Positions 1 to 11,599 of a stretch of 64,000 nucleotides of DNA are shown here, one piece after another. The position numbers and the translations under genes are program-made. A model generated the notes under the pieces. It was not told the DNA's origin and ran no database searches. It was given only the letters and a program-made list of their open reading frames with translations. Source of the stretch: Trileptium ribeirensis (Eukaryota > Nematoda > Enoplea > Enoplida > Thoracostomopsidae); the NCBI GenBank assembly GCA_030248225.1, contig JASANE010011980.1, positions 1 through 64,000 on the forward strand, written 5' to 3'. Within the stretch, counting starts at the first letter, position 1, and the number at the start of each line of letters is the position of its first letter.

Positions 1-2777
1 ATGTACGTACTTCGTTCAGTTTCATTGTATTGCTATATAAGGAATCATTCCTTTTGCCCCTATGAGCCCAGTATATGTTCAAAAACTTGTAGATGTCCAT
101 CAAAGCATAGTTCCTAAAACTGCAAGTGCCCGATGACGCCGTGAAGTAAATAATGGGTGAAGTTCGCTATTTACGCCTTGGTCAGAAAAATCAGTCAAAA
201 CCTAGATATATAAATACCAGCTGTGTAACATAATATTTATGATATTTCGTATAATTGGTACGCGCTGTTGGGAGATTGCAACAGAACGTCAACTGTCTTC
301 ATAACAAACATTTCTGTCACTCACATACATCGTAATGTAACTGTTGTATCCTTTACTGTTGACCATTACAAATCGTAGAAGGCATCGTACATGTATGCCT
401 GGTCGTTTATTTTAATTTTAAATTTTTTTATATTTGATAAAAGCAGTTTTATAAAACAAATAACCTTTGCGACTGCACACAGATTGTATCAACACACAAC
501 CAACAACATTGAAGTGTTGCAAAATAGAAGTTGATGACCTTTTGATCAGGAGATACATAAACTTTGCGCCCGCACTTTTGATAACATTCTGCGCCTCTCC
601 AGAAATAAAATCGATAATGACTCAGTGGATTTATAACGCTAATGGAATATTTTAAAATTCATTTCATATCAAAAACATTTGTGTTGCGGATTCTATGAAA
701 TGCCGACTGCTATAGTCCTTTTTGAACTGATGTTTCTAAAGCGCAAATGCTGAGCGAGTTTCTGCGATTTTGTGTCAATTTAATTAATATTAAAATATAA
801 ACTGGCAACTACAGCAGCCATGAACACGTTACATCGGCGTTCCCAACGGAGGTACGACCGTGGCATGGCCCCCAATCGGTTTAGAGTTTAGCGTCATTTT
901 GCATAAAACCTCGAAATTAAACAAATTTTCTGTCGCGCTCCAAATGCATATACATCGAACTCACCCCTTTCCCTACGCATCGGACCCCCACCGGTACCGA
1001 CTACCCCTGAGACCAGGCCTCGGAGCGTCAGCATGAATATGGTAATCATATCATGTACAACAACAGGCACACACCTGTTAAAAATAGCTAAACCAAACAA
1101 ACATCACCTTAATTATTACATATTTGCTAATACTGATTTTATCCTAGGTAGTATCAGACATTAATACGGAACAGTAAATTTCCACTTTGCTGTTTCTGAA
1201 GTAAAAATCAGCATGTCCAGTTGTTAACTTACGTAGTACCACAATTTATGCGTGAACAAATGCCGTTGCTTGAGCCTAAACATAGACCAATGCACGAAAG
1301 ATTGCATTTGTGAAAACCATTGCACTAAACAGTTGCAATGTTGCAGACCATTGCACTGTAGCGTCTAAATGTTAACTCTGTACCCGTGTGATAATGATAA
1401 CCATTGCGCGCTGGAATACAACTGCTAATTTCATTACGCCCTCGAATGCAATAGTATAGTCAAATGCACGACGTGATTGCAATGGGCACTGCAAATGCAC
1501 AGACACGTGCAATGGCTTTGTTTTTGCTCTAATGGGGAGCTGACGCTATAGTCATTGCACCAAAGATGAATCTGATATTACCATTACGCTGAGTCCAGGT
1601 GCGTGCAACTGTCGTGACCATATTGGCTATGGTGTGCAGTTGCTGCACACAAATAAACGTGAACGACGCATAGCTAGAAAGTCCGGCTGGACGAAAGTGT
1701 TCAACTTTTCAAACGAACTTCCCACATGGGATTGTCGGGAGCCCTCAGTCTTTACATGGATCCGTAATCTATGCAAATTATAGATAAAAATAATATACAA
1801 TATTATTTATAATAGTTATCTATAATATCTATAATAGATAAGACAATATGTATAATCGCTGCACTAAAACAGACATATCACAGGCGATAACAGAATAGTT
1901 CAACGTATTAGTTTTAACTGCTAGATAAAAGTCCAGATCCGGCGTTACGAACTCCCCAGCCCGCCACTGATAGGCCGCTGAAACGTCAAGTGTCGTCTCG
2001 CAAAACTGAAAATTTTTTTGTGGTGGACAGCCTGAAAATCACCTCGAGGAGGGGAGCAGGCGACACTAGGGGCTTGATTTAACATTTTCGGGAGCCTTAC
2101 ACGATGCTAATCAAATTGCAGCTTGACGGACACTCACAACAATCGAGGGAGGCATTAATTATAGTTATGAAACGCCACTCAGATGTTGTTCCGGGCTTCA
2201 AACGATCTAACAATGTCTAATTCTTCCATCTAAGATATAAACATAGTTTACATAATTATATTATGAACTTTCTTCGCGACTTTTTGAACTCACCACTATG
2301 ACGACCAAAGCTTAAAAACATAAAAGAAAGACCTCTCGGCAATTATAAGTTGGAAGCACCATCCAATTCGGGTGGTACAGGTTACAACGCTCGCAGTTGA
2401 TACAAGTTTTAGCGAATAGGTGGCGAGAAATGACAAAAGACTGAATATGCTTTTCGTGTATTTCACGCCAATAGTGCTTAATTGACGCCGGTGCAAATTC
2501 ATATGCAGGCATAAAGTACTCTCTCAATAACGCAACCATTTTTGAACCTTTAAAAATTGCAAAAAGAAAGGCAAGCGAACTAATTGTAATAAAGCTAAGG
2601 TATCACCAGTTTTTCCTACATTTATGTAGTATAAGTAAGGTACTTAATAAACTCTTGTGTTTCGGCTTACATTCTGCGCAAATTCGATAGCTAGTTTGAG
2701 ACAGGGTTTTGAAGCTGCTGATGGTCAAGGAGATAGTGTTTTAAAATTTGCTTTGTACACTTTCTGGTTTTCACAAC
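1..2777. other. Upstream flank or upstream intron of the tropomyosin gene, no gene recognised
   Basis: AT-rich non-coding sequence. Only short, unconvincing open frames occur, and none resembles tropomyosin exon 1a or exon 2. An AT-rich simple stretch built of TATAATA-like words lies near 1790-1850. The final part, directly before the ATG at 2778, should contain the promoter and 5' UTR of the short isoform, but I see no clear TATA box or initiator. If the gene also makes long isoforms, this stretch would be an intron of those transcripts. Confidence 0.5.
1258..1650. repeat. Cluster of TTGCA/TGCAA-containing words
   Basis: About ten words of the type CCATTGCAC, TGCAATGG, GATTGCA and GTGCAATGG occur on both strands within roughly 400 bases. 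The spacing is irregular, so this looks like a degenerate repeat or a remnant of a small element, not a clean tandem array. A regulatory role is possible but nothing beyond the clustering supports it. Confidence 0.35.
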
Positions 2778-2921
2778 ATGGGTGACAAACAGCAGCAGAC
2801 CTCTCTTTTGGATATGTTAAAGAAAAAGATGCGGCAGGCTAAAGAGGAGGCCGAATTAGCCCGCGATGAATGTGATGATGCAAAAAGAAAGTTAGAAGAC
2901 GAGAAGAAAAAGTGCCAAGAA
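2778..2921 (+). CDS. TPM: Tropomyosin exon 1b, N-terminus of the short isoform
   Basis: Encodes 48 residues starting [20 protein letters not shown] and ending DEKKKCQE, then donor GTAAGT at 2922, phase 0. The ATG at 2778 is preferred over an in-frame ATG 30 bases upstream because the QQTSLLD-LKKKMRQ start is the conserved beginning of nematode and insect non-muscle tropomyosins, and its context (aacATGg) is good. The exon replaces exons 1a and 2 and marks a separate promoter. It is highly charged with a heptad pattern, as expected of the coiled-coil end that overlaps with the next molecule's C-terminus. Two cysteines (one in ECDD, one in KKCQE) could allow disulfide crosslinking. The next exon begins 4.8 kb downstream. 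Confidence 0.93.
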
Positions 2922-3689
2922 GTAAGTTAATCTTGGATTAGATACATAATGCAAAAGCCCTTACAGACAAGGCCGGATTAACAATGGGGGCATTGGCCAG
3001 GCCTAAGCTTTCGGGTCATTTTAGGGCTACCTTTTTGTTGAATGTGTTCACCCAAATTATTTGAAAGCCAAACCGCACAACTGATAAGAAGCACGGGCAC
3101 CCCAATTTTAGTATTATTTTGAGCAGCTGCCGGGCCACTTTTGCTGGGATTATTCCGGGCCTTTAATTGCTTAATCCGAGCCTGCTTACAAAACACATAC
3201 ATTTTAGACCACTGCTTGGATAATAAACATGCTTGGGTTTTACTCGTTTGTCGTGACCATAAATATGCTGGCTATAGTCTGGGTGCCAACAACCTTGAAA
3301 AACTTTGAATACAGAAAAATTGTCCTAAAAACTTCAATTTTTATACCTCCCAAGTAAAATCCATGAAAATGAACTGCTGAACTTTGAAAATAGTATCAAG
3401 CAGAATTAAAGTTCTAAAATCTTGGCTGTTTGCTTTCGTAATTTACGTTGGAGTCATGGTCACCAATAAAGTGATGTTGCAACCTCGAACACGTGTTTAT
3501 TGTTGAACTCCGTCGCTGATACAGATTGTAATAATAATGTTTATTAATGATAAGAGATCGCATAGGATGTTTCAATTATATTATTGCTTGAGTTTAAGAC
3601 ATATTGTGTGTCAAACAATACCGCTGCAACCCGATTTGCAGTTAATTTAGGCGCAGAGTTTATGGATTAGATGGAGCCAGTTAGGCAGA

Positions 3690-4150
3690 ATCCAGTGAAG
3701 GTTTTGCAGGTCTCAATGGATGGCCCCCTGTACTAAACTTGCGTTTCTCTAACGATCTAAAGCAGAGTATTTAAGCATCACCCGATGACCCTAGTTTGCT
3801 GGACGCATGTTGTGGTTTACAGGTGATTACTGGTGCGTTTCAAGCTGGACATCGTGACACTGGCTTGAACATCAAATCTTTTCTGCGTTCATTGTATTGG
3901 TTTTCCAAAGATAAACCTTCACGAAGGGCGACCTATACCGACGTTACTGGATCTTCAAAATGGCCCCATAAGTTTTGTGTGATTTGATGGGTTAAAAACC
4001 TTGCCGTTGCTGGTCCAGCCCTGGATGACGACGTACTAAAGCTGGTGGCGATTGACATTGAGAATTGGCACAGTCTTAAACCCACGGAAGATGTGGAATT
4101 GCGCAATCAGGGGCTTCAGACCTTCAGAAGATGGCATTCTACAGTGACTG
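3690..4150 (+). pseudogene. Decayed transposon-type ORF fragment
   Basis: The frame at 3796-3987 (DACCGLQVITGAFQAGH, then KDKPSRRATYTDVTGSSKWP) and its continuation near 4000-4130 (VAGPALDDDVLKLVAIDIENWH) resemble a protein family often found as transposon-derived open frames in invertebrate genomes, with a pattern like CGL-V--GAF-TG, P-RR-DY--VTGS and F--RWVE. An MDGP-like start lies near 3717. Several stops and frame changes break it, so it cannot be expressed intact. I think the family is hAT-like but cannot prove that by eye. It sits in the intron between exons 1b and 3a. Confidence 0.4.
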
Positions 4151-4678
4151 CCGCGAGTTATACGTCAAGACAACTGTAAAGATTATAGAAATATCTCGTT
4201 TGATGTAAAAATTATTGTCCGAGCTGCAAGCTGCTTGTCCCACGGTTTAATCGTTAAACGTCCCAAGCTCACTGAGACTAGGATGAATACTCTCTTAAGT
4301 GAGATGGTGAAACTGAATCGAAAACCAAGTTCTCATAAACCTTGAAAATGACAGCCTTTGGCCTGCTGTCCAATGTATTTTATGGAAAGTCTAACTTAAT
4401 ATGTATGGAAAGTATAGCTTAACTGTTATATTTCATAGCTATCTCGTTACGTTGTGTGATATAGCAGGGTGCTAAGCTCTTCATGCGCTTAAAATTTTTC
4501 CACGGGCTGACAAGAACGCTAAAGTATTAACAAACGGCTTCAGAGACGGGGCACAAAGTTTCTATTGTGATTAAATGCAACTTCTCAGTCAATTGTCTTA
4601 AATGAAATGAATTTTTAGCTCCAGAAAGTGATTTTCTAAAAATTTTGTCATGTTATGTCAGCTGGGTTACACAAATTG

Positions 4679-5836
4679 CAGGGAGTAACCGGAATTCCGG
4701 TTCCGGCGAAAATCGTGTTCCGGTTGCGGTTCCGGCAAAGGGCAAAAACCATACCGGAACCGGAATTCCGATTTAAAAATTTTGTTTGAAATTTTCCACA
4801 TTTATTGATTCATCATGTAATCCAAACATATGTAATATATATTATACAATGATCAAGCTTCAATACAACCAAGCAAAAGAAAAGATTAACTAACCAATTT
4901 GCCGTGTGAAACGTAAGTAGGGCACATAGTTTGAGCAGGAATTTTTCATAATAACCTGCAGGAGTTTGTTAAATCAAAGCCAGGTCGATGCTTGTAGCAG
5001 CTATTTTACACATCCAGAAGTCTGTGGGATACGTTTGAATTAAACTGGTCCAACTCGGTAACAGAGTATGGCTTACGCAGAAGTACTTAGGGTATGCTTG
5101 TCTAACATAAATTGCGTCAAGCACCCGCCAGTGCGCTTGTAAACTTGGTAAATCAGCCTAAATTGAAGTAAACTAACGTTATCTGCAACGCAGCTAGAAA
5201 CTGCTTTCTTGGCAATGAACTGTATTTATTGAAACTGTGCGAGCAGCATCACAGTGTGTCTCATTTATAGCATTCTGATTAGAAAGTTATCATCATTATG
5301 ATCTAACTGACGAGCACTGTTTGTCCAACGCTAGCCTAAACACTGTCTATGACCACTGCTCAGAAAATTACCTTCTATCTATTATTTTCTCTTAGAATCA
5401 TATAAACCAATAATTTTAAGTTTCCTACAGAAGAACATGCAACAAACGCAGTTGTAGTAAAGGGAGGCGACTGGAGACAGAGCGAAAGTGTGTATTCTAC
5501 GCTCCAAGCTTTGTAAGCACATTCGATTTGACGCAGTATATATACGCAGTGGTGTGTAGTGGAAGACATTTTTTGCTCTGAATGTCCAAAAACCAACATA
5601 TTTGATCGATAAATAAACATTATATATTAGCTTCCTCAGTCTCCTTAAAGTTTCAGAAAGGCAATAATACCATCGCAATACATTAAGTTTAATGTAAAAG
5701 TTATTTTTAATGCATTTTAAAACCACTATACCTTCATTTCTTCATCTGTTTTACTATATAAGTTTCGAAGACCAGGTTCCGGATCCGGTTTAAATGGACG
5801 GTTCCGGTTGCTGGTTCCGGTTCCGGTTATTCCCTA
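4679..5836 (+). mobile_element. Non-autonomous hAT-like DNA transposon, copy A
   Basis: An 1,158-bp element bounded by the perfect 8-bp duplication ACAAATTG (4671-4678 and 5837-5844), the target-site size of hAT transposons. Its ends are inverted: CAGGGAGTAACCGGAA on the left and TTCCGGTTATTCCCTA on the right. Next to each end are clusters of CCGGAA/TTCCGG words, the kind of subterminal motif that hAT transposases bind. No transposase is encoded. The longest frame, on the minus strand at 5382-5726, matches nothing I know. A second copy lies in opposite orientation at 37004-38145. Confidence 0.88.
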
Positions 5837-6260
5837 ACAAATTGGTATTTTTCACGGGTAAAGAAATAAATTTTGCGATGGGGAGCCTAAATATTCCCAG
5901 GATGCTCCACTCAGGCGGCACCCGTTTCTTGCCTGGAAGCAGACAAACATGACGACCCCGCCGTCCAGCTATTTTGGACAGGTCAACGGTTAAATTCTTA
6001 ATTATATTAATAAAATTGCCAAATATTCGCATATTTCGTCTTAGTTGTAATTATATGTAATGTTATGTGTGTATAGGTTCTATTACACTGAGCAAAAATT
6101 ATTAGATATTCGTATACAGTATAGAAAGCGCCGGGAAGATCACCATGGACAAAATACGTTTAAGATTTTAATTTTCTTAAAAGTTTAAAATTTATGCAAG
6201 GGCTTATCTTGGGTTATTAAACAAACAATAGTGTCCCTATTTGTTATTTATAATATATGT

Positions 6261-6666
6261 CTGGGCTCTCCATTCGCTGAAAAATTTGCCAGGGGGGCAT
6301 AAAGCAGCCCCCCCCTGATTCCGAACCGGGGGGCGCCCGATTTTGCCAGGGGGCATTTTACTAATAGAAAAACGGTAAAAAATCGTGTCAGAAGCACTGC
6401 CAAAACGCTTTTGATGGAGATAAAAGGCGATTTTGAAACAAATTTTGACAATTTTTGTGAAATTTTTGGCTTCAGAACGGGATTTTAGTACAAATTTTGA
6501 TCAAGTTTTTTGTACTTTGGGACCGAAAAAATTTTCCCAGACGCGGTGAACCTGGTGAAGCCCAAAATTTTGTCCTGGGGGCATAAACCGGGAGGCACCT
6601 GTTTTGAACCAGGGGTAACCGAAAAATGCGAGGGGCCCTACCACCCCCCCAATTTGGAGAGTCCAG
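6261..6666. mobile_element. MITE-like element with CTGGNCTCTCCAA ends
   Basis: The left end CTGGGCTCTCC and right end GGAGAGTCCAG are inverted. GC-rich blocks with runs of C or G lie just inside both ends. The flanking five bases are similar (TATGT and TGTGT), as for a short target duplication. It shares end style with the elements at 6719-6887 and 21329-21547. It contains no coding capacity; the frames that cross it are spurious. Confidence 0.5.
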
Positions 6667-6718
6667 TGTGTAAGATGTTCGATATGTCTATAATATATAC
6701 ATTGCTATGAGTATAATA

Positions 6719-6887
6719 CTGGCTAGTCCAAAGTGGCGGCATTTTCGGCTGCCCCCGGCAAAACGGAGGTACCTCCGGCTTAAAGCCCCTTTCTGAGAAA
6801 CATAAACGTCTAAACGTGACAAAATCCGGCAACCCCTGGCAGGTGAGCTAGGGGGCGGCTATAACTTCCGAGGTTTGGACTAGCCAG
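6719..6887. mobile_element. Short MITE with CTGGCTAGTCCAAA terminal repeats
   Basis: The left end CTGGCTAGTCCAAA and right end TTTGGACTAGCCAG are perfect inverse complements, 169 bp overall. The flanks TAATA and TAATC suggest a 5-bp target duplication with one change. The interior is GC-rich. The same family is present in opposite orientation at 21329-21547. Confidence 0.7.
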
Positions 6888-7234
6888 TAATCAGATTCAG
6901 TCTATTGACATTGGCAAGAATGGGTTAACGGAATCAGCGAAATGTTTGTAGTAGATATATATACATTACATACAATGTTTGTAGTAACAAGAACGGTATG
7001 AAGCTTCTCTTTAGATGGACGATTTAAACAAAATTCACATATATTATTTATGTGTACATAGAATTAATTCTTTAAGATTTTTGCCTTCAGATTGCAGCAT
7101 TCCTGACGTAATTCGAATATATATAACACATGTCAAATATAAATACAGGTCAAATGAAAGTATAAGCCCATAAACATTTGCCAACGGTTAGTGGTCCCTT
7201 GATACACACGCGCAGGCTATTCGTAATGACTTAC

Positions 7235-7375
7235 CACCTGATATTGACCACAATGGTATAAATATTGCCGTCTCCACAGCGGAGCGACGAGGATAGGATT
7301 TTCGAGATCTGAGGATTTCCGCGGCTTTCTCCAGGTCATGCTTGGCTTTCATCAGGTATGTCAACAGTGATCGTT
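7235..7375 (-). other. Possible antisense exon, unknown gene
   Basis: On the minus strand a strong acceptor (pyrimidine-rich TTTTCTTCTTAG, complement of about 7376-7387) and a perfect donor GTAAGT (complement of 7229-7234) enclose 141 nt. One frame is open throughout. It contains a helix-like stretch LMKAKHDLEKAAEILRSRKS followed by a basic SYPRRSAVE segment. No partner exons were found and no family is recognised. It lies in the intron just before tropomyosin exon 3a. It could be an exon remnant of a retro-copied or inverted gene, or chance. Confidence 0.22.
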
Positions 7376-7727
7376 CTAAGAAGAAAATTTTTTATCAAAA
7401 CTCAATAGTACTGCTTATATTTAGACTATTTGTAACAAAGCACAGAAATACGCATTTTCATTACTTAAATAATAAATATGTAACAAAAACAACGATATAC
7501 ATCCTGCAAATGCATGAAAAGTAGACAAAATGCCATTACAAGACCACCCAGCCAAGGGATTAAGCTGGCAGAGGCATGGGTTTCTAACAGCAAAACTGGG
7601 GGGGATTCTCTTCGGTAATTACGATTTCGCCGGATCTCGACCTCGGTATAATTTATTATTTGGCTAGTGCCATATAGCATGTATTGAATGGTCTATTTTA
7701 TAGCTCGTGGTAATGATATTATTACAG

Positions 7728-7861
7728 GCTGAAGCCGAGGTAGCGGCTTTAAACAGACGGATTCAATTGATTGAAGAAGATCTGGAGAAAACGGAGGAAC
7801 GGTTAAAAGTAGCTACTGGCAAATTGGAAGAAGCTTCAAAGGCAGCCGACGAAAGTGAACG
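7728..7861 (+). CDS. TPM: Tropomyosin exon 3a (canonical version)
   Basis: 134 nt, acceptor TTACAG and donor GTATGA. It encodes [20 protein letters not shown], then a [20 protein letters not shown] stretch ending DESE, plus the first two bases (CG) of an arginine codon. Length and phase equal those of vertebrate exon 3, and the sequence is the standard protostome version with the conserved LNRRIQL and AADESER blocks. It is one of two alternatives; the other starts 431 bases further on. Phase-2 ends mean that including both copies would shift the frame, which enforces mutual exclusion. Confidence 0.95.
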
Positions 7862-8292
7862 GTATGAAATTGTGTACCAGCTACAAGGCGGTTTACGGCA
7901 AAAACTAAATATATAGTAGCTAAAATACATATCAGTATAGGAGTAATAAACATTGACATCTGCAAAATATGTTATAGCCGTCTCAGTTTGCTAATCGTTA
8001 TGGTATTTCTTGCGTGAGACACCGCTGTACCACTGGTAAGTTAGAATTAATTCCTTTCATTGTAATTATTGAGTCAAGTGTTGGGCTTGTTTCAAGCTAC
8101 GGTGTGCCTTCAGAAACATTCTTACCATTTCTAACAGAAAAATTCTTTTAAAGTTTGAGTTATGATTTTGATTTACACTACTGATAGCTTGAAACAACCA
8201 TTATTGTATGTGTACAAATATTTAGCAAAAACACTTATTTGACAATGAATCATCGAAATGTAATTTTGCTGTCTACATTGTCTTGGTTGCAG

Positions 8293-8426
8293 TCCGAACA
8301 AGAAGTGTCGGCATTGAATCGTCGCCTTCAACTAGTTGAAGAAGAAAAGACTCGCTCAACCGAGCGAGCTGATGCTGCTACCAAACAGCTGGGCGATGCA
8401 CAGAAATCGCTTGACGACACTGAACG
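8293..8426 (+). CDS. TPM: Tropomyosin exon 3b (divergent alternative)
   Basis: 134 nt, acceptor TTGCAG and donor GTATGT, same phase as exon 3a. It encodes SEQEVSALNRRLQLVEEEKT, then RSTERADAATKQLGDAQKSL and DDTE, plus CG of an arginine codon. The first 17 residues are close to exon 3a. The second half differs strongly (KTRSTERADAATKQLGDAQKSLDDT), changing surface charge while keeping the heptads. Being open, in phase and with intact splice sites, it is a functional cassette and not a relic. Confidence 0.93.
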
Positions 8427-8689
8427 GTATGTTTTTGTTGATTTGGCGATTTTATTAGGGCTAATAATACGACAACAGCATCAACGTCATTTCTGAAAAT
8501 ACTGTACCTTTTGAAACGGGGCGAGCGAAGTTCGCACTGATAAATCGTGAAAAATTCTTTTTGTTTGTCTGTGCGTAACTCATAACTCTCCTTTGGGAAA
8601 TGGATTTCAAGAATTTTGTTGTGCGAAATAAAAGCAATGGTGATGTATCAGTGCTAGTTACGACTTATTCTGCTGGGTCCAAATCACAT

Positions 8690-9087
8690 GGCCTGTCCAC
8701 AGTGGGGGTGGCGGACTTTCCCACCTTCCAAATCCCCCATGTTCATGAGAATTTCCCCCGTCTGCCCCGCCCTCACTCGGCCGAAACGCTACATGTTTTA
8801 TGTTTGAAAATTTATGGTTTTTGATTGCAAATTGTTTTTTAAACATTAATTACCACTATATATTTATAATGCTAAAATATCGTTTTTAGCTTGAAATATA
8901 TTCACGGTAGTAAAACTACATGAAAATATGGAAATATTTAGTATTTTTAAGCAAAATTTATCCCCCCACTTTTAATTTTTCTCCGAGAATGAACATGCCT
9001 TCCACCCACTTTTAATTTTCCCCCGAGAATGAACATGCGTTCCCCTCCCCCGAAGGCCCCCGCTATTCAGAGGGCTGTGGACAGGCC
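8690..9087. mobile_element. MITE-like repeat with GGCCTGTCCACAG ends, copy 1
   Basis: The 13-base inverted ends GGCCTGTCCACAG (8690-8702) and CTGTGGACAGGCC (9075-9087) are perfect. The interior is shared with the copies at 26347-26687 (opposite orientation) and 47273-47570. A segment of about 45 bases (CCACTTTTAATTTT, then GAGAATGAACATGC) is duplicated in tandem at 8965-9045. No clear target duplication is visible and no protein is encoded. Confidence 0.7.
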
Positions 9088-9127
9088 TGCCAGATGCTGG
9101 TTTTTAGCGATTCTTTGCCAAATATGG

Positions 9128-11514
9128 TCAAGTGGTTCCAGTGTTTCGCATACTGTGTCTTGCAACAGGGGTATCACAGCAAAAGCTAGTAACAATTTTG
9201 CATATCAACAGACAAAAACTGTTATAGCTCAGGTACGAAGTCAGAATCGTATAGCAGTTTCTTGATAGTGCGTTTACCATTTCCTGTGGAAGTCGATTCC
9301 AGAGCTTGGCGAGTTGGACTGGAAAACAGAAGAGCGCATGATTAAAATTTGGGGATATCTTAGGTTTCAGACGAAATTCGAGATAACGCAACCAGCCAGG
9401 CAGATACCATTCAACATGCAGACGGCCACATTCAGACCGGACAAACCATGAAAGATTTTGTACAGTAGTAATAGATCTATATTTCTAAGGACTGTATGCC
9501 GTATGCCAAATCGACGAAGACGTTCATCAAACGGATAATTGACTAAATTGGGTACAATCGGGGTTACATGTCGTTAGACGCGTTCTATCATTTCGATGTC
9601 GCGGTTGTAATTGAGGCACCAGACAGTATGTGAATACTCCTAGATGTGCTTAGCAAGGGGTTTGTATATATATATACTGTACTACTTCCGCACTGCGTGC
9701 AGACGATTTAAGGCTATCGCAAATAATTACACCCAAAACATTTTATACTGTTTCCAGAAGAAATCATTTGGCCAACTATATTATAGCCAAAACATGGGTT
9801 TAAGCGTTTACAATGCAGAACCGCTCAATTGTCAACACTAAACTACGCGGACAAAGATACGACTAAGCCAATAGGTCATCAAGGTCAAATTGCATGCTGG
9901 TAGCGTCTAATTTCGTAAGAGATTGTTGCTTTGATATACAGCGAAATAATTTACAATCCTCAGCGTATATTAACAAGCCACGAATAGCAGATAAGTCGAT
10001 GAGGTTTACAAAAAATTGGAACAGTATCAATACAATGGAATTTCCCTACGGCACGCCACTGCATTAACTTGATTAAAACTGGCATCTCAAACAAACAATA
10101 CTAGCGAATAGCAAGAAAGTTAGCAATCCACGCAAGGATGTTTCCCCTGCACTCCGTATACCCGGAGCAACATTTATCATTGCTGATGCGGAACTCCATG
10201 TAATGCTTTTTTTTGAAATCAAAGTATATACACCGTGTCTGCACAATTTCCACTATTCGAACAGTCTATTAATGCATCTATATAAACAGATAATTGGTTC
10301 TCGCATTGACCGCGCAAGAAACCGAATTGGCTTGATTTTCAATTCCAAAATGTATCAACTCTTAGGTAGTAATGGATTTCATTACTTTTCCAGTAACGCT
10401 GGTGCGACTAAATGGTCCAAAATTACCAGAGTTATGTACGGAGCGTGTTGTGTAGGGAACACCGGTAACACATTTTCATTTGAGAGGTACAAAGGTTTGG
10501 ATGAAGCATGCATTGGAAAACTTGGATAAAATAGAGCACAGCGCGGTACCACATTCTTTGAGAACAACTGGTGGAACCCCGCCTGGTCCTGGAGCAGAAA
10601 AAACGTTTCATTTCCTTGTAGCTCGTTTGCTCTTAGAAGAGTAGCATCTGTATTCGAGTGGTGATTTGAAATAGGGTCTAATTCGTGAAGATAGGCAGAA
10701 GCAAAATAGTCAGCCAAAATATCGATTCCTTATCAGATACCGATAATGAGCCATCGTTTTTACGAAATGTGCCGTCTTAGGTTTAGACATTGTGTTAACT
10801 AGCCTTAGTCATTGGGTTAACATAGAACTAGAAGGGCTATGAATCCGAATTAACATTTTCAGCCAGCCGCAAATCATTTGCGAACAGAACGACTTCTTTC
10901 TAACGATACACGTTTACATGGAATTTCATAAGCCTCCGTATCAATTTGGTAGCCTGAACGTTGACAGTGATGTAATTTTGTCCTTTGTTTTGAAGGCTTG
11001 AAAGCAGCTACTGTCGGCCCAAGACTGCTTCCAAGATGGCGGCCGTCGACGCAAAGGATCAAGGTTTTTGACACAATGTTAAATAGAACTGCTGGTAATG
11101 CTCCACATACTAGCTGGGGAAGAGGCTGGATTAAAGTTCAAGAGAAAAGCGTTAAGTGCTTGGCGAAAAGTCGTCCAATTGACGTGCAAAAATTACTCTT
11201 ATCGACAGGAGGAACATCGATCGAACATCAGCCGACAATTTGAAAGTTGATACCAACGAAAAATGATCACTAGTACTTATTCCACTACCAGTATTGATGT
11301 CAGAAATTAGGTTACGTTGATTACAGAAAACCAAATCGAGTTTACTGTAAACCATGGAAGGGAAATCTACTAGTTTGTACCATCCACCATCATGTACAGA
11401 ATCCATAAAGGCAGCACATTGGATAAGCCATTGATAGTTAGACCAACGGATACGCTTAAACTTTAAATCACCCAGACGTAACAATGCCAGCGTCTCCCAA
11501 TCTTTGAATTCCAC
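9128..11514 (-). mobile_element. Decayed non-LTR retrotransposon ORF2 (CR1/Jockey-like)
   Basis: Reading the minus strand from high to low coordinates gives the parts of an ORF2 in the right order. First comes the end of an APE-type endonuclease (11152-11514: SKLDLVFCNQRNLISDINTG and STSDHFSL, the conserved SDH motif). Next is a linker (RTKLHHCQRSGYQIDTEAYE, near 10920-10990). Then reverse transcriptase remains, with IYAEDCKLF at about 9950-9970 where active elements have YADD. Last are the C-terminal pieces (HTVWCLNYNRDIEMIERV, then AKLWNRLPQEMVNALS). Stops and frameshifts, and the change of a catalytic Asp to Glu, show that it is dead. The 5' end is not defined and may extend above 11514. 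It lies antisense in the intron between exons 3b and 4a. Confidence 0.8.
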
Positions 11515-11599
11515 GAATATAAACTGTAAAGATTTTTATTTTGCTCGACTGTGTTCGACTCCGCACGATAGACAACGGTAACCAACAATGAATCACCGC

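Noticed and set aside
2288..2539. Overlapping minus-strand frames just upstream of exon 1b
   Set aside because: Two frames of similar length overlap in different registers with no motif; treated as chance.
5375..5726. 114-codon frame conserved between 4679-5836 and 37004-38145
   Set aside because: Both copies belong to one non-autonomous transposon, so conservation reflects common descent. There is no transposase motif and the frame breaks at different places.
6510..6832. Overlapping frames on both strands with FEPGV/FKPEV motifs
   Set aside because: They run through the GC-rich interior of two MITEs; the same words recur near 21430 in the related element.
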